Positions 1-6,303 of a DNA stretch of 7,562 nucleotides are shown one piece after another. How positions within the stretch are numbered: position 1 is the stretch's first letter; each line of letters opens with the position of its first letter. A model generated the notes under the pieces. The model had not been told where the DNA came from. It worked only from the letters and a program-made list of their open reading frames with translations, and made no database searches. Location of the stretch: contig SKPS01000310.1 of the NCBI GenBank assembly GCA_007119395.1, positions 1 through 7,562 on the forward strand, in the 5' to 3' direction. A program made the translations under genes and the position numbers. The stretch is from Lentimicrobiaceae bacterium (GTDB taxonomy: Bacteria; Bacteroidota; Bacteroidia; Bacteroidales; SKPS01).

Positions 1-102
1 AATGTGTTCTCCACACCTTGTTACATGCTGGATGCATCCATCAGTCAGATTGCTGAGGGGGCCGAGAACATCATCAAACAAATGACAGAGAAAGGGATGT
101 AA
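1..102 (+). CDS. elbB: ElbB-like (isoprenoid biosynthesis glyoxalase) protein, 3' end only
   Basis: This is the last 33 codons of a gene entering from the left edge, open in frame 1 and ending at TAA 100-102. The residues TPCYMLDASISQIAEGAENI resemble the C-terminal end of the ElbB family, where a TTPAYML-like strand is followed by a helix with an IAEAASGI-like sequence. ElbB proteins belong to the DJ-1/PfpI-like glutamine amidotransferase superfamily. The E. coli protein was named for an effect on lycopene (isoprenoid) yield and has weak glyoxalase activity; its physiological role is unclear. The catalytic cysteine region is outside the window and cannot be checked. The gene converges on the minus-strand gene that ends at 126, with a 23-base gap. 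The family call rests on a short C-terminal tail, so it is likely rather than certain. Confidence 0.7.
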   Translation, partial: NVFSTPCYMLDASISQIAEGAENIIKQMTEKGM

Positions 103-111
103 ACCCCTTTC
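90..111. terminator. Possible bidirectional terminator hairpin between convergent genes
   Basis: GAAAGGG (90-96) can pair with CCCTTTC (105-111) around an 8-base loop that includes the stop codon at 100-102. The arm supplies A-rich sequence on one side and T-rich sequence on the other, and it sits where two convergent genes end. The stem is short and no long T-run follows, so this is only a candidate. Confidence 0.3.
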
Positions 112-125
112 CCCAAAATTTCATG

Positions 126-1334
126 CTATTTGGTGTCTTTTCTGACGCAACGGATGTTGTGCACATTACTTTTTCCGCTGTGACCACTCATACCGGAAGG
201 GAAGTTTCTCATTTTGGCATTGGAGGTCAAGATACCTGACCCTTCCGTTGACGACCAGTATCCACCTGAAACAAAACCTCCGATGAAGCTTTCATTGGCT
301 CTGAGGCATTCAAGTTCATTATAAGACGGGAGGTACCAGTCGGAGTATCCGTAGGCAACGAGGTTATCGCAGATGGAGGCGGCGCTCCCTTGGGGGCACA
401 TTTGGACGATCAGCGCGGTGTTGCCGGCGCCATCGTCGTCGCTGCTGGCACCTGCAACGATACCACTGCAACCCCATGCGGAGCTTCCGTTATCAGTAGG
501 GTGTACATAGAGTGTATACGCCGGGCTTCCACACATAATGGATGGCAGTGAAGGGCCGGTTGGCATGGTGACCATCACTGTATCGGTGCTTGGAGGGCAA
601 GGGCCACTGGAGATGCTCCATACCAGCAGGTATACTTCATTAGGGTTGCCGGTAAAGGTGGTGGATGGATCCCAGTTGGCCGCAAAGGAACCTCCCGATC
701 CTGAGATCACACTCCACAATCCAGAGCCTGTGGAAGGGTTGTTGCCAGACAATGTCACAGTATCGGATGTTGCAACAATATCGGGGCCTGCATTGGCTGT
801 GGTGGGGAGTTCATACACTGTGGTTGGGGCGGTAATGGTATAGGTACATCCTACCGTATCGGTATAGTGATAAGTGATGTAAAATGTACCAACACCACTT
901 ACACCCGGGTCAAAGGTGTTGCCGGTAACGCCGGTACCGGAAAAAGTACCTCCGGCAGGGTTGCCTGTCAGGGTTGCCAGACTGCTGGTTTCACAATAGG
1001 AAGAATCGATTCCGGTGAAACCCAGCACGGGCGCCTGGGGCATCATAATCTGCTGAACATCACTGTACCAGGGGTCACAGTTCTGCCCGGTAATCCTGCT
1101 ACGGTAATACCGGGTTTGAGATACACCCGGGATGGTATGGTGATCCTGAACCGCACCGGGGATATCGTAAAAACTGACCCCGTCAATCGACTGCTGCCAC
1201 TGTACCTGGTCACCGGTTGTAACAGAAATGGAGAACTCCAGCGTGTCACCCGGACATACATTGTGCACTGTCTGTGCTTGTAAGCCCGCCAACGCGATGC
1301 TGATCATCAAAGATAAAAAGAGAGTATATTTCAT
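126..1334 (-). CDS. Secreted Ig-like repeat protein with C-terminal DUF1566 (Lcl-type) domain
   Basis: This 402-residue protein has a Sec signal peptide (about 1-20, cleavage near ALAGLQA-Q), so it is exported to the periplasm or cell surface. Residues 22-98 look like an Ig-like module with C27 and C86 as a likely disulphide. Residues 104-170 form the Bacteroidota adhesin-type module NPAGGTFSGTGVTGNTFDPG, with C114 and C163. Residues 178-257 are a PKD-like module beginning ANAGPDIVATSDTVTLSG. Residues about 272-399 match the DUF1566/Lcl C-terminal pattern: YVHPTDNG (276-283), SDWYLPS (331-337), YWSSTE (359-364) and IRCVR (394-398). There are eleven cysteines in all, in keeping with an extracytoplasmic protein. 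Unlike its upstream neighbour it has no T9SS sorting tail; it ends with the DUF1566 domain. It starts 20 bases after that neighbour and is probably cotranscribed with it. The ATG at 1334 directly precedes the signal peptide. Function is unknown; a surface adhesion or binding role is an inference from the domain types. Confidence 0.88.
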   Translation of the reverse strand: MKYTLFLSLMISIALAGLQAQTVHNVCPGDTLEFSISVTTGDQVQWQQSIDGVSFYDIPGAVQDHHTIPGVSQTRYYRSRITGQNCDPWYSDVQQIMMPQAPVLGFTGIDSSYCETSSLATLTGNPAGGTFSGTGVTGNTFDPGVSGVGTFYITYHYTDTVGCTYTITAPTTVYELPTTANAGPDIVATSDTVTLSGNNPSTGSGLWSVISGSGGSFAANWDPSTTFTGNPNEVYLLVWSISSGPCPPSTDTVMVTMPTGPSLPSIMCGSPAYTLYVHPTDNGSSAWGCSGIVAGASSDDDGAGNTALIVQMCPQGSAASICDNLVAYGYSDWYLPSYNELECLRANESFIGGFVSGGYWSSTEGSGILTSNAKMRNFPSGMSGHSGKSNVHNIRCVRKDTK

Positions 1335-1354
1335 GGCTGTATATTCTTTACGTT

Positions 1355-1978
1355 TTATTGAACAATAATTTTTTGCATCTGCTTGTGGCCGTTGTGTTCC
1401 ACCTCCAACAGATAGAACCCCGCTCTGATGGGTCTGAGATCAACTTCCAGGACCCCTTCGTTGCTGTGGGCATACGTTGATTGCAGCATCAGACTCCCCG
1501 TAACAGAATAGAGCGAAACCGATACCGGTTTGCCGGTGAGTGCCGGGCTTGCAATATACAATACGCCTTTAGTGGGGTTTGGGTAGATGTGCATGGTTGA
1601 TGTTTCAGCCTCTTCGATGGAGTTGGTGGCGCCGTAAATGGTGACCTGATCGGTTACAATGCAGCCGTTCTCATCCCAAACGGTGAGAGTCAACAGCTCA
1701 GGAGGCAGCACAGCGTAAGGCCAGGTGAAGGTGGGGTTGAGAACCGTGGAGTCGTCGAGGTATGTCCCCGGTTGCCAGAGATAAGAGAATGGAGGAGTGC
1801 CACCGGTTACCTGGGCATTGAGCACCATGCTGGCACCATAATTTAATATGGTATCAGAACCGGCATCAACGACAGGAATGGGTGGCGGTGTGTGATTGAA
1901 AACAATCTGGTGCACCTGACCATGACTTGTCAGAACCAGAACAATGAGCGCCGTCATTAAAATCAGAATCTTTTTCAT
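1355..1978 (-). CDS. Secreted PKD/Ig-like protein with T9SS type A sorting domain
   Basis: This 207-residue protein has three parts. A signal peptide (1-20, MKKILILMTALIVLVLTSHG) is followed by one PKD/SprB-like module at about 36-115, with VDAGSDTILNYG at its start, GGTPPFSYLWQPG in the middle and LTVWDENGCIVTDQVTI at its end. The last part is a type IX secretion C-terminal sorting domain at about 129-207, with the hallmarks IYPNPTKG (131-138), AGFYLLEVE (186-194) and the terminal QKIIVQ. In this family the tail directs passage through the T9SS pore and is usually removed when the cargo is anchored to the surface or released. The cargo left after processing would be only about 100 residues, a single beta-sandwich, which is small for T9SS cargo. 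It is the first gene of a minus-strand pair; the next start codon lies 20 bases beyond its stop. No enzymatic motif was recognised. Confidence 0.9.
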   Translation of the reverse strand: MKKILILMTALIVLVLTSHGQVHQIVFNHTPPPIPVVDAGSDTILNYGASMVLNAQVTGGTPPFSYLWQPGTYLDDSTVLNPTFTWPYAVLPPELLTLTVWDENGCIVTDQVTIYGATNSIEEAETSTMHIYPNPTKGVLYIASPALTGKPVSVSLYSVTGSLMLQSTYAHSNEGVLEVDLRPIRAGFYLLEVEHNGHKQMQKIIVQ

Positions 1979-2007
1979 GAATAAAAATGGTTAAGTGGTT
2001 TGAGGTT

Positions 2008-2015
2008 CAAAGTTA
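2008..2015 (-). promoter_or_regulatory. Bacteroidota -7 box for the secreted-protein pair
   Basis: Read on the minus strand this is TAACTTTG, an exact match to the Bacteroidota -7 consensus TAnnTTTG. It lies 29 bases before the ATG at 1978, predicting a leader of about 20-25 bases. No good -33 TTG is found at the usual spacing, so the call rests on the -7 box and its position. Confidence 0.45.
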
Positions 2016-2040
2016 AGACAATTAATTCAATAAGATCACA

Positions 2041-2048
2041 TATTTTTG
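2041..2048 (+). promoter_or_regulatory. Bacteroidota -7 box for the dehydrogenase gene
   Basis: TATTTTTG matches TAnnTTTG and lies 51 bases before the preferred start at 2100. A transcript starting near 2055 would exclude the longer in-frame start at 2046, which supports the 2100 start. The -33 region is weak (ATTAATTC around 2021-2028). T-rich matches to this motif arise easily in A/T-rich DNA. Confidence 0.4.
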
Positions 2049-2099
2049 TTTCGAACTAAAAAAACAGAAATCGATCATCAAAACAAACACAACACACAT

Positions 2100-3233
2100 A
2101 TGACAAAGATCATTGTATTGGGAGCCGGGATGGTGGGCCGCGCGATGGCGTTGGATTTGAGCGAAGAGTATGACGTGCATGCGGTTGACATTGATGAGGC
2201 TGCCTTGGCCGGGCTGAATGCCACCGGCAAGGTTACTGTGGAGAGAGCTGATTTGCGTAACATGGAATCGCTGCCAGGTCTGATTGAACCTTTTGACATA
2301 GTGGTGTCGGCTGTTCCGGGTTTTATGGGATATCAAACGGTTGAAGCGGTCATCCGTCATGGGAAAAACCTGGTTGATATCTCATTTATGCCGGAGGATT
2401 TTCTCCCTTTGAATGAGATGGCAATAACAAAAGGGGTGACTGCCATCACTGATTGCGGGGTAGCGCCCGGGTTGCCCAACATCCTGGCCGGGTATCACTA
2501 TGTCAGAGAAAAGATTCACCGTTTCGAATACCTGGTGGGCGGACTGCCTGTTGTTCGCACACTCCCATTCGAATACAAAGCGCCCTTCTCTCCCGTGGAT
2601 GTGATAGAGGAGTACACCCGGCCCGCAAGGATGAAAGAGAGAGGAGACATCGTTACAAAACCGGCAATGAGCGAACCGGAACTTTACCATTTCCCCGAGG
2701 TGGGTACCCTGGAAGGGTTTAACAGCGATGGCCTCAGATCGCTGCTGTATACCTTGCCCGATATCCCTGATATGAAAGAGAAAACCTTGCGCTACCCGGG
2801 ACACATCGAAAAAATCAAACTGCTCCGAGACGCCGGGTTCCTGAGCCAACACAGAGTGAATACCGCTTGCGGAGAGATTTCACCGCTGGAGTTTACCACA
2901 GAAATCCTGAAAAAACAGTGGTATCTCCATCCTGATGAAAAGGAGTTCACCATCATGAAAATCACTTTTGACCTGGAAGATGCAGAAGGAAAACGGACCC
3001 TGGTGTACTCTTTATATGATGAATACGATACGGTGACCAACACCTCGTCGATGGCGCGTACAACCGGATATACTTGCACTGCTGCTGTCCGAATGATTCT
3101 GGGTGGAGTGTTTAAAGAGAAAGGGCTGCTCCCGCCGGAAAAGATCGGCACACAACAGCTTCACCTCGATTTCCTTCTCACGCAACTGGCAGACCGGGGA
3201 ATCATATTGAAAACCAATTGTTATTCAGACTAA
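2100..3233 (+). CDS. Saccharopine dehydrogenase-family (lysine dehydrogenase-like) oxidoreductase
   Basis: This 377-residue cytoplasmic NAD(P)-dependent oxidoreductase opens with a Rossmann fold: IIVLGAGMVGRAM places the GxGxxG dinucleotide loop at 8-13, and Asp30 at the end of the second strand (HAVDID) favours NAD over NADP. DCGVAPGLPNILAG (118-131) marks the junction to the catalytic domain of the saccharopine dehydrogenase/lysine 6-dehydrogenase family. LRYPGHIEKI (230-239) and SSMARTTGYTCTAAV (316-330) are further conserved family segments. Homologues act on lysine or saccharopine, forming aminoadipate semialdehyde; the exact substrate cannot be read from sequence. An in-frame ATG at 2046 would add 18 residues (FRTKKTEIDHQNKHNTH-like, polar) ahead of the nucleotide fold. 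I chose 2100 because family members begin immediately before this strand and because a -7 box overlaps the longer start. The gene is divergent from the secreted-protein pair. Neighbours suggest no pathway. Confidence 0.88.
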   Translation: MTKIIVLGAGMVGRAMALDLSEEYDVHAVDIDEAALAGLNATGKVTVERADLRNMESLPGLIEPFDIVVSAVPGFMGYQTVEAVIRHGKNLVDISFMPEDFLPLNEMAITKGVTAITDCGVAPGLPNILAGYHYVREKIHRFEYLVGGLPVVRTLPFEYKAPFSPVDVIEEYTRPARMKERGDIVTKPAMSEPELYHFPEVGTLEGFNSDGLRSLLYTLPDIPDMKEKTLRYPGHIEKIKLLRDAGFLSQHRVNTACGEISPLEFTTEILKKQWYLHPDEKEFTIMKITFDLEDAEGKRTLVYSLYDEYDTVTNTSSMARTTGYTCTAAVRMILGGVFKEKGLLPPEKIGTQQLHLDFLLTQLADRGIILKTNCYSD

Positions 3234-3249
3234 ATATAAATTTCTGTAT

Positions 3250-3267
3250 TTGTTACGAAATTGTTAC
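3250..3267 (+). repeat. Tandem TTGTTAC repeat upstream of sodB
   Basis: TTGTTAC occurs at 3250-3256 and again at 3261-3267. The copies are in the same orientation with starts 11 bases apart, about one helical turn. They lie just upstream of the sodB -7 box, around its -33 to -45 region, where an activator or repressor could bind. The motif is short and A/T-rich, so chance is possible. Confidence 0.35.
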
Positions 3268-3287
3268 TTTTTCTTATTAAACATACT

Positions 3288-3295
3288 TATATTTG
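3288..3295 (+). promoter_or_regulatory. Bacteroidota -7 box for sodB
   Basis: TATATTTG is an exact match to TAnnTTTG, 37 bases before the sodB ATG. It predicts a transcript start near 3302 and a leader of about 30 bases. A TTG at 3261-3263 lies 24 bases upstream, slightly further than the usual -33 spacing. This suggests sodB has its own promoter separate from the upstream dehydrogenase gene. Confidence 0.5.
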
Positions 3296-3332
3296 TCTTT
3301 CTTTTCGTACATAACCACATCAATCGAACAAG

Positions 3333-3908
3333 ATGAAACACATTTTACCTTCATTACCTTACAGCCTGGATGCGTTGGAGCCTTTGATTGGTCGTTCTAC
3401 GCTGGAGATTCATCATGGCAAGCATCACCAGGCCTATGTAAACAATTTGAACAATTTGGTGCCCGGCACTCCCTGGGAGGGGAAGTCTTTGGAGGAGATC
3501 GTCCAGGGTGCTGATGGTGGTATTTTCAACAATGCAGCGCAGGTGTGGAACCACACGTTTTACTGGCATTGTTTAACACCCGGAGGGAGCAAATTACCCG
3601 ACGGATCTTTTGCTGCTGCTTTGCAGCGCGACTTTGGTTCGATGGATGCTTTTGTTGATCAGTTTTCCAAGGCAGCAGCCACTCTGTTTGGTTCGGGATG
3701 GGCATGGCTTTCAGCCGATGCAGAAGGCCGGCTGGTGATTACCCAGGAGAGCAATGCGGGCAATCCGATGAAGTCGGGGTTACGTCCGTTACTTACTTGT
3801 GATGTGTGGGAGCACGCATATTATCTTGACAAGCAGAACAGGCGACCTGACTATATTGCTGATTTCTGGAAATTGGTTGACTGGGCCGCGGTGGCTGCAC
3901 GCTATTAA
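3333..3908 (+). CDS. sodB: Superoxide dismutase, Fe-type (Fe/Mn family)
   Basis: This 191-residue cytoplasmic enzyme converts superoxide to hydrogen peroxide and oxygen. It aligns along its whole length with E. coli SodB, with the same start LPSLPYSLDALEP. The four metal ligands are present: His27 (in EIHHGKHHQAY), His74 (in NNAAQVWNHTFYW), Asp157 and His161 (in CDVWEHAYY). Gln70 in the first half is the iron-type position for the active-site glutamine; Mn-type enzymes carry Gly there and place Gln in the second half. Thr155 matches the residue of iron-specific enzymes. Porphyromonas gingivalis SOD, which works with either metal, has Gly at this position, so iron preference is inferred here. 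No signal peptide is present. It is transcribed in the same direction as nrfHA, with a 91-base gap and a weak hairpin between them, so cotranscription is doubtful. Confidence 0.97.
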   Translation: MKHILPSLPYSLDALEPLIGRSTLEIHHGKHHQAYVNNLNNLVPGTPWEGKSLEEIVQGADGGIFNNAAQVWNHTFYWHCLTPGGSKLPDGSFAAALQRDFGSMDAFVDQFSKAAATLFGSGWAWLSADAEGRLVITQESNAGNPMKSGLRPLLTCDVWEHAYYLDKQNRRPDYIADFWKLVDWAAVAARY

Positions 3909-3909
3909 C

Positions 3910-3928
3910 CGGCCTTCAGGTTGTTTTT
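3910..3928 (+). terminator. Weak terminator candidate after sodB
   Basis: CGGCC (3910-3914) can pair with GGTTG (3919-3923), using two G-U pairs, across a TTCA tetraloop, and TTTTT follows at 3924-3928. Hairpin plus T-run directly after the sodB stop at 3906-3908 fits an intrinsic terminator. The stem is short and marginally stable. The rest of the 91-base gap before nrfH shows no clear TAnnTTTG box and no convincing FNR-type palindrome. Confidence 0.35.
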
Positions 3929-3999
3929 ATATGCAAACCACATAGTTGGGCTTATCATATTGAGCCATTTGATGATGGGATAACATAATTAATCATCTT

Positions 4000-4608
4000 A
4001 TGAAACGACTCATTCGAATTCTTACCCCGCCGCCTCAATGGCGGATCGCTCTCTTTGTAATGGCCGGAGTAATTACGGGGCTGTTTTTTTTCCTGTTTTA
4101 TATTTCGAAGGCACATTCTTATTTATCAGACAAATCTGAGACGTGCATGAACTGCCATGTGATGGCTCCGCAATACTATACATGGAGCCACAGTTCTCAC
4201 AGGGAGGTGGCTGGTTGTGCCGACTGTCATGTGCCACAGGACAATTATTTCAACAAATACATGGTAAAGGCGACGGATGGGTTGCGTCACTCCTGGGTTT
4301 TTTCGACCCGCACGGAGCCTCAGGTGATCACGATACATCCGGCGAGGAAGGATGTTGTGCAGGACAACTGCATCAGGTGCCATTCCCATCTGATCAATGA
4401 TGACAGGTTGAGGATGACCACCTCCTCTTTCCATGAGGCGCGGATGGGTCGCAACTGCATTGATTGTCACCGTGAGACGCCCCATGGGCGGGTAAACTCT
4501 TTGTCGAGCGTTCCTTATGCGCGTGTGCCGATCAAAATGCAACCTGTTCCTGACTGGGTAATGCGTATGACGCGGCGTGGTCAGGAGGGCGAGGGTAGCA
4601 ACCCATAA
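4000..4608 (+). CDS. nrfH: NrfH, membrane-anchored tetraheme cytochrome c quinol dehydrogenase
   Basis: This 202-residue NapC/NirT-family cytochrome oxidises menaquinol and passes electrons to NrfA at the outer face of the inner membrane. A short basic N-terminus leads to a single membrane helix at about 16-36, followed by a globular heme domain. There are four heme-attachment motifs: CMNCH (49-53), CADCH (73-77), CIRCH (124-128) and CIDCH (153-157). The first is CxxCHxM, with Met55 in the position of the unusual Met ligand of heme 1 in Desulfovibrio vulgaris NrfH. Lys86 and Asp93 in NKYMVKATDG have the spacing of that enzyme's quinol-site Lys and Asp. His145 (SSFHEARMG) is a likely distal heme ligand. 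The tail after residue 165 is Arg-rich and lacks further motifs. nrfA follows 47 bases downstream, the usual NrfHA order outside enterobacteria. The hemes need a cytochrome c maturation system not encoded in this window. Confidence 0.96.
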   Translation: MKRLIRILTPPPQWRIALFVMAGVITGLFFFLFYISKAHSYLSDKSETCMNCHVMAPQYYTWSHSSHREVAGCADCHVPQDNYFNKYMVKATDGLRHSWVFSTRTEPQVITIHPARKDVVQDNCIRCHSHLINDDRLRMTTSSFHEARMGRNCIDCHRETPHGRVNSLSSVPYARVPIKMQPVPDWVMRMTRRGQEGEGSNP

Positions 4609-4655
4609 TCAAATCATTAATAGAACAAACACATAATCATTAAATACTATTCACT

Positions 4656-6170
4656 ATGGAATCATCAAATGGAAACAAGCGCAAGCGGCCTTGGATGGGT
4701 TGGTTGCTTTTCTCAGTGGCGATGGTGGTTGTTTTTTTCATGGGTCTTTTGGCTTCATCTATTATGGAGCGGCGTGCAGAAGCGTTATTTGCATATACGC
4801 CACAGGTAGAGCTTGAGGAGTGGGAGCCCCGCAGCGAAATGTGGGGGGAGAATTTCCCACGGCAGTATCAGTCGTATCTGCTCACTTCAGACACCATGTT
4901 TGCCAGCAAGCACAACAGCAACCGTGCAGATGATCTGTTAGCGCGCTATCCTGAGTTTGTTGTTTTATGGGCGGGGTATGCTTTTTCACGCGACTACAAT
5001 GCCGGTCGCGGTCACTATTATGCGGTAGAGGATGTACACAACACCTTGCGCACCGGTGCCCCGATGACGCCCGAGGATGGCCCTCAGCCAGCTACCTGCT
5101 GGACTTGCAAAAGCCCCGATGTGATACGGTTGATGGAGCGTGACGGTGTAGCTGGTTTTTACAGCCAGACCATGGCATATTATGGCCCTGAAGTGGTGAA
5201 CTACATCGGCTGTATCGATTGCCATAACGGTGCCACGATGAACCTTCGTATCTCAAGACCCGCTCTGATTGAAGCGTATGAAAACATGGGCAAAGACATC
5301 ACCAAGGCCACCCATCAGGAGATGCGTTCGCTGGTGTGTGCACAATGCCATGTTGAGTATTATTTTGATCAAAACAAGGTTGAGGGTGCCAACTACCTGG
5401 TATTTCCGTGGCACAAGGGGCTCACCGCTGAGGACATGGAGGCCTATTTCGATGAGATTGGCTTCGCCGACTGGACCCATGCTCTGAGCAGGGCACCTAT
5501 GCTCAAAGTACAGCACCCTGACTATGAGCTGTACAAGTATGGTATTCATGCCCAGCGTGGAGTAGCATGTGCTGATTGCCACATGCCGTTCAGAAGCGAG
5601 GGGGGATTGAAGTTCTCTGACCACAGAATGACCAGTCCGCTGAATAATGTTGCCAATACCTGCCAGGTATGTCACCGTGAAGAGGCGGCCAATTTGATTC
5701 AGACGGTATATGGCATGCAAGATCGCATCCTGGAGATTCGCAGGCAGCTTGAGAAGCAGTTGGTGCGTGCCCATGTGGAGGCCAAGAAAGCATGGAACCT
5801 GGGTGCGACGGAGGAGCAGATGCACGATGTGCTGCAAGGCATTCGTCAAGCGCAATGGCGCTGGGATTTTGTAGCAGCCAGTCATGGAGCAGCTTTCCAC
5901 GCTCCACTGGAATCAGCTCGTATCATAGGCAACGGCATCTCGATCATCCAGGAGACCCGGCTCCAACTGGCAAGGATCCTGGCTTCACTCGGCCACAATG
6001 AGCCGGTGCCCTATCCGCCAATTGCCACCAAAGCAGAAGCACAGTCATATATCGGATTAGATATGGATCAACTCAGGCAAGACAAAGAGGTGTTCCTTAA
6101 AACCATTGTCCCGAAATGGATTGAAGAAGCTGTACAACGTGAAAAGGGGTATCGTGTAACCAGACTTTAA
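4656..6170 (+). CDS. nrfA: NrfA, pentaheme ammonia-forming nitrite reductase
   Basis: This 504-residue protein reduces nitrite to ammonium with six electrons and forms a complex with NrfH. Five heme motifs are present: the active-site CWTCK (148-152) with Lys152 as proximal ligand, then CIDCH (186-190), CAQCH (228-232), CADCH (305-309) and CQVCH (336-340). By alignment with E. coli NrfA, Arg132 (LRTGAP), Tyr235 (CHVEYYF) and His287 (LKVQHPDY) are the catalytic Arg/Tyr/His. Glu234, Tyr235, Lys284 and Gln286 are the calcium-site residues. WRWDFVAASHG (401-411) is the conserved C-terminal dimer and heme-ligand region. The N-terminus (about 12-35) is a hydrophobic helix after a basic stretch, without a clear signal-peptidase site, so the protein is probably membrane-anchored and faces the periplasm. 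The 47-base nrfH-nrfA gap has no terminator or strong promoter, so the two are likely one transcript ending at the hairpin at 6211-6256. Confidence 0.98.
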   Translation: MESSNGNKRKRPWMGWLLFSVAMVVVFFMGLLASSIMERRAEALFAYTPQVELEEWEPRSEMWGENFPRQYQSYLLTSDTMFASKHNSNRADDLLARYPEFVVLWAGYAFSRDYNAGRGHYYAVEDVHNTLRTGAPMTPEDGPQPATCWTCKSPDVIRLMERDGVAGFYSQTMAYYGPEVVNYIGCIDCHNGATMNLRISRPALIEAYENMGKDITKATHQEMRSLVCAQCHVEYYFDQNKVEGANYLVFPWHKGLTAEDMEAYFDEIGFADWTHALSRAPMLKVQHPDYELYKYGIHAQRGVACADCHMPFRSEGGLKFSDHRMTSPLNNVANTCQVCHREEAANLIQTVYGMQDRILEIRRQLEKQLVRAHVEAKKAWNLGATEEQMHDVLQGIRQAQWRWDFVAASHGAAFHAPLESARIIGNGISIIQETRLQLARILASLGHNEPVPYPPIATKAEAQSYIGLDMDQLRQDKEVFLKTIVPKWIEEAVQREKGYRVTRL

Positions 6171-6210
6171 ACCGGCATCCCCCTGTTTGAATGTTTTCTT
6201 CAACACAACG

Positions 6211-6256
6211 AAAAGCGCATAAACCCCGGTAGATCAAAGGGGTTTATGCGCTTTTT
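6211..6256 (+). terminator. Strong hairpin terminator after nrfA
   Basis: The left arm 6211-6227 (AAAAGCGCATAAACCCC) is perfectly complementary to the right arm 6239-6255, giving a 17-bp stem with an 11-base loop. The right arm ends in CTTTT plus one more T. It begins 41 bases after the nrfA stop. The A-run and T-run are part of the stem, as in many intrinsic terminators, and the symmetry could let it act on both strands. The next gene starts 48 bases further on without an obvious promoter box, so partial readthrough is possible. Confidence 0.85.
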
Positions 6257-6303
6257 ACCTCTTTCCTTTTTCAGCAAACAATGATTCACAAAAAAATACA
6301 ACC

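Noticed and set aside
538..1283. Plus-strand open frames (538-843 and 867-1283) opposite the 402-residue secreted protein
   Set aside because: The minus-strand frame has a signal peptide and domain motifs; the plus-strand translations are low-complexity shadows.
2046..2099. Upstream ATG for the dehydrogenase giving 395 residues
   Set aside because: The 18 extra residues are polar, not conserved-looking, and precede the Rossmann strand that normally begins the protein; the -7 box at 2041-2048 overlaps this start.
2382..2852. 156-codon open frame on the minus strand inside the dehydrogenase gene
   Set aside because: It overlaps a well-supported family gene on the other strand, and its translation shows no domain or signal peptide.
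3909..3999. FNR/CRP-type palindrome upstream of nrfH (TTGATGATGGGATAA near 3968)
   Set aside because: Only the left half-site TTGAT fits; the right half is not ATCAA, so no operator can be claimed.
4609..4655. Repeated ATAATCA/ATCATTAA words between nrfH and nrfA
   Set aside because: These are short A/T-rich words in a 47-base leader, with no symmetry or hairpin; chance similarity is likely.
5253..5900. 215-codon open frame on the minus strand inside nrfA
   Set aside because: It lies wholly opposite a canonical nrfA with all heme motifs intact, has no recognisable domain, and fits an antisense shadow of a GC-balanced gene.
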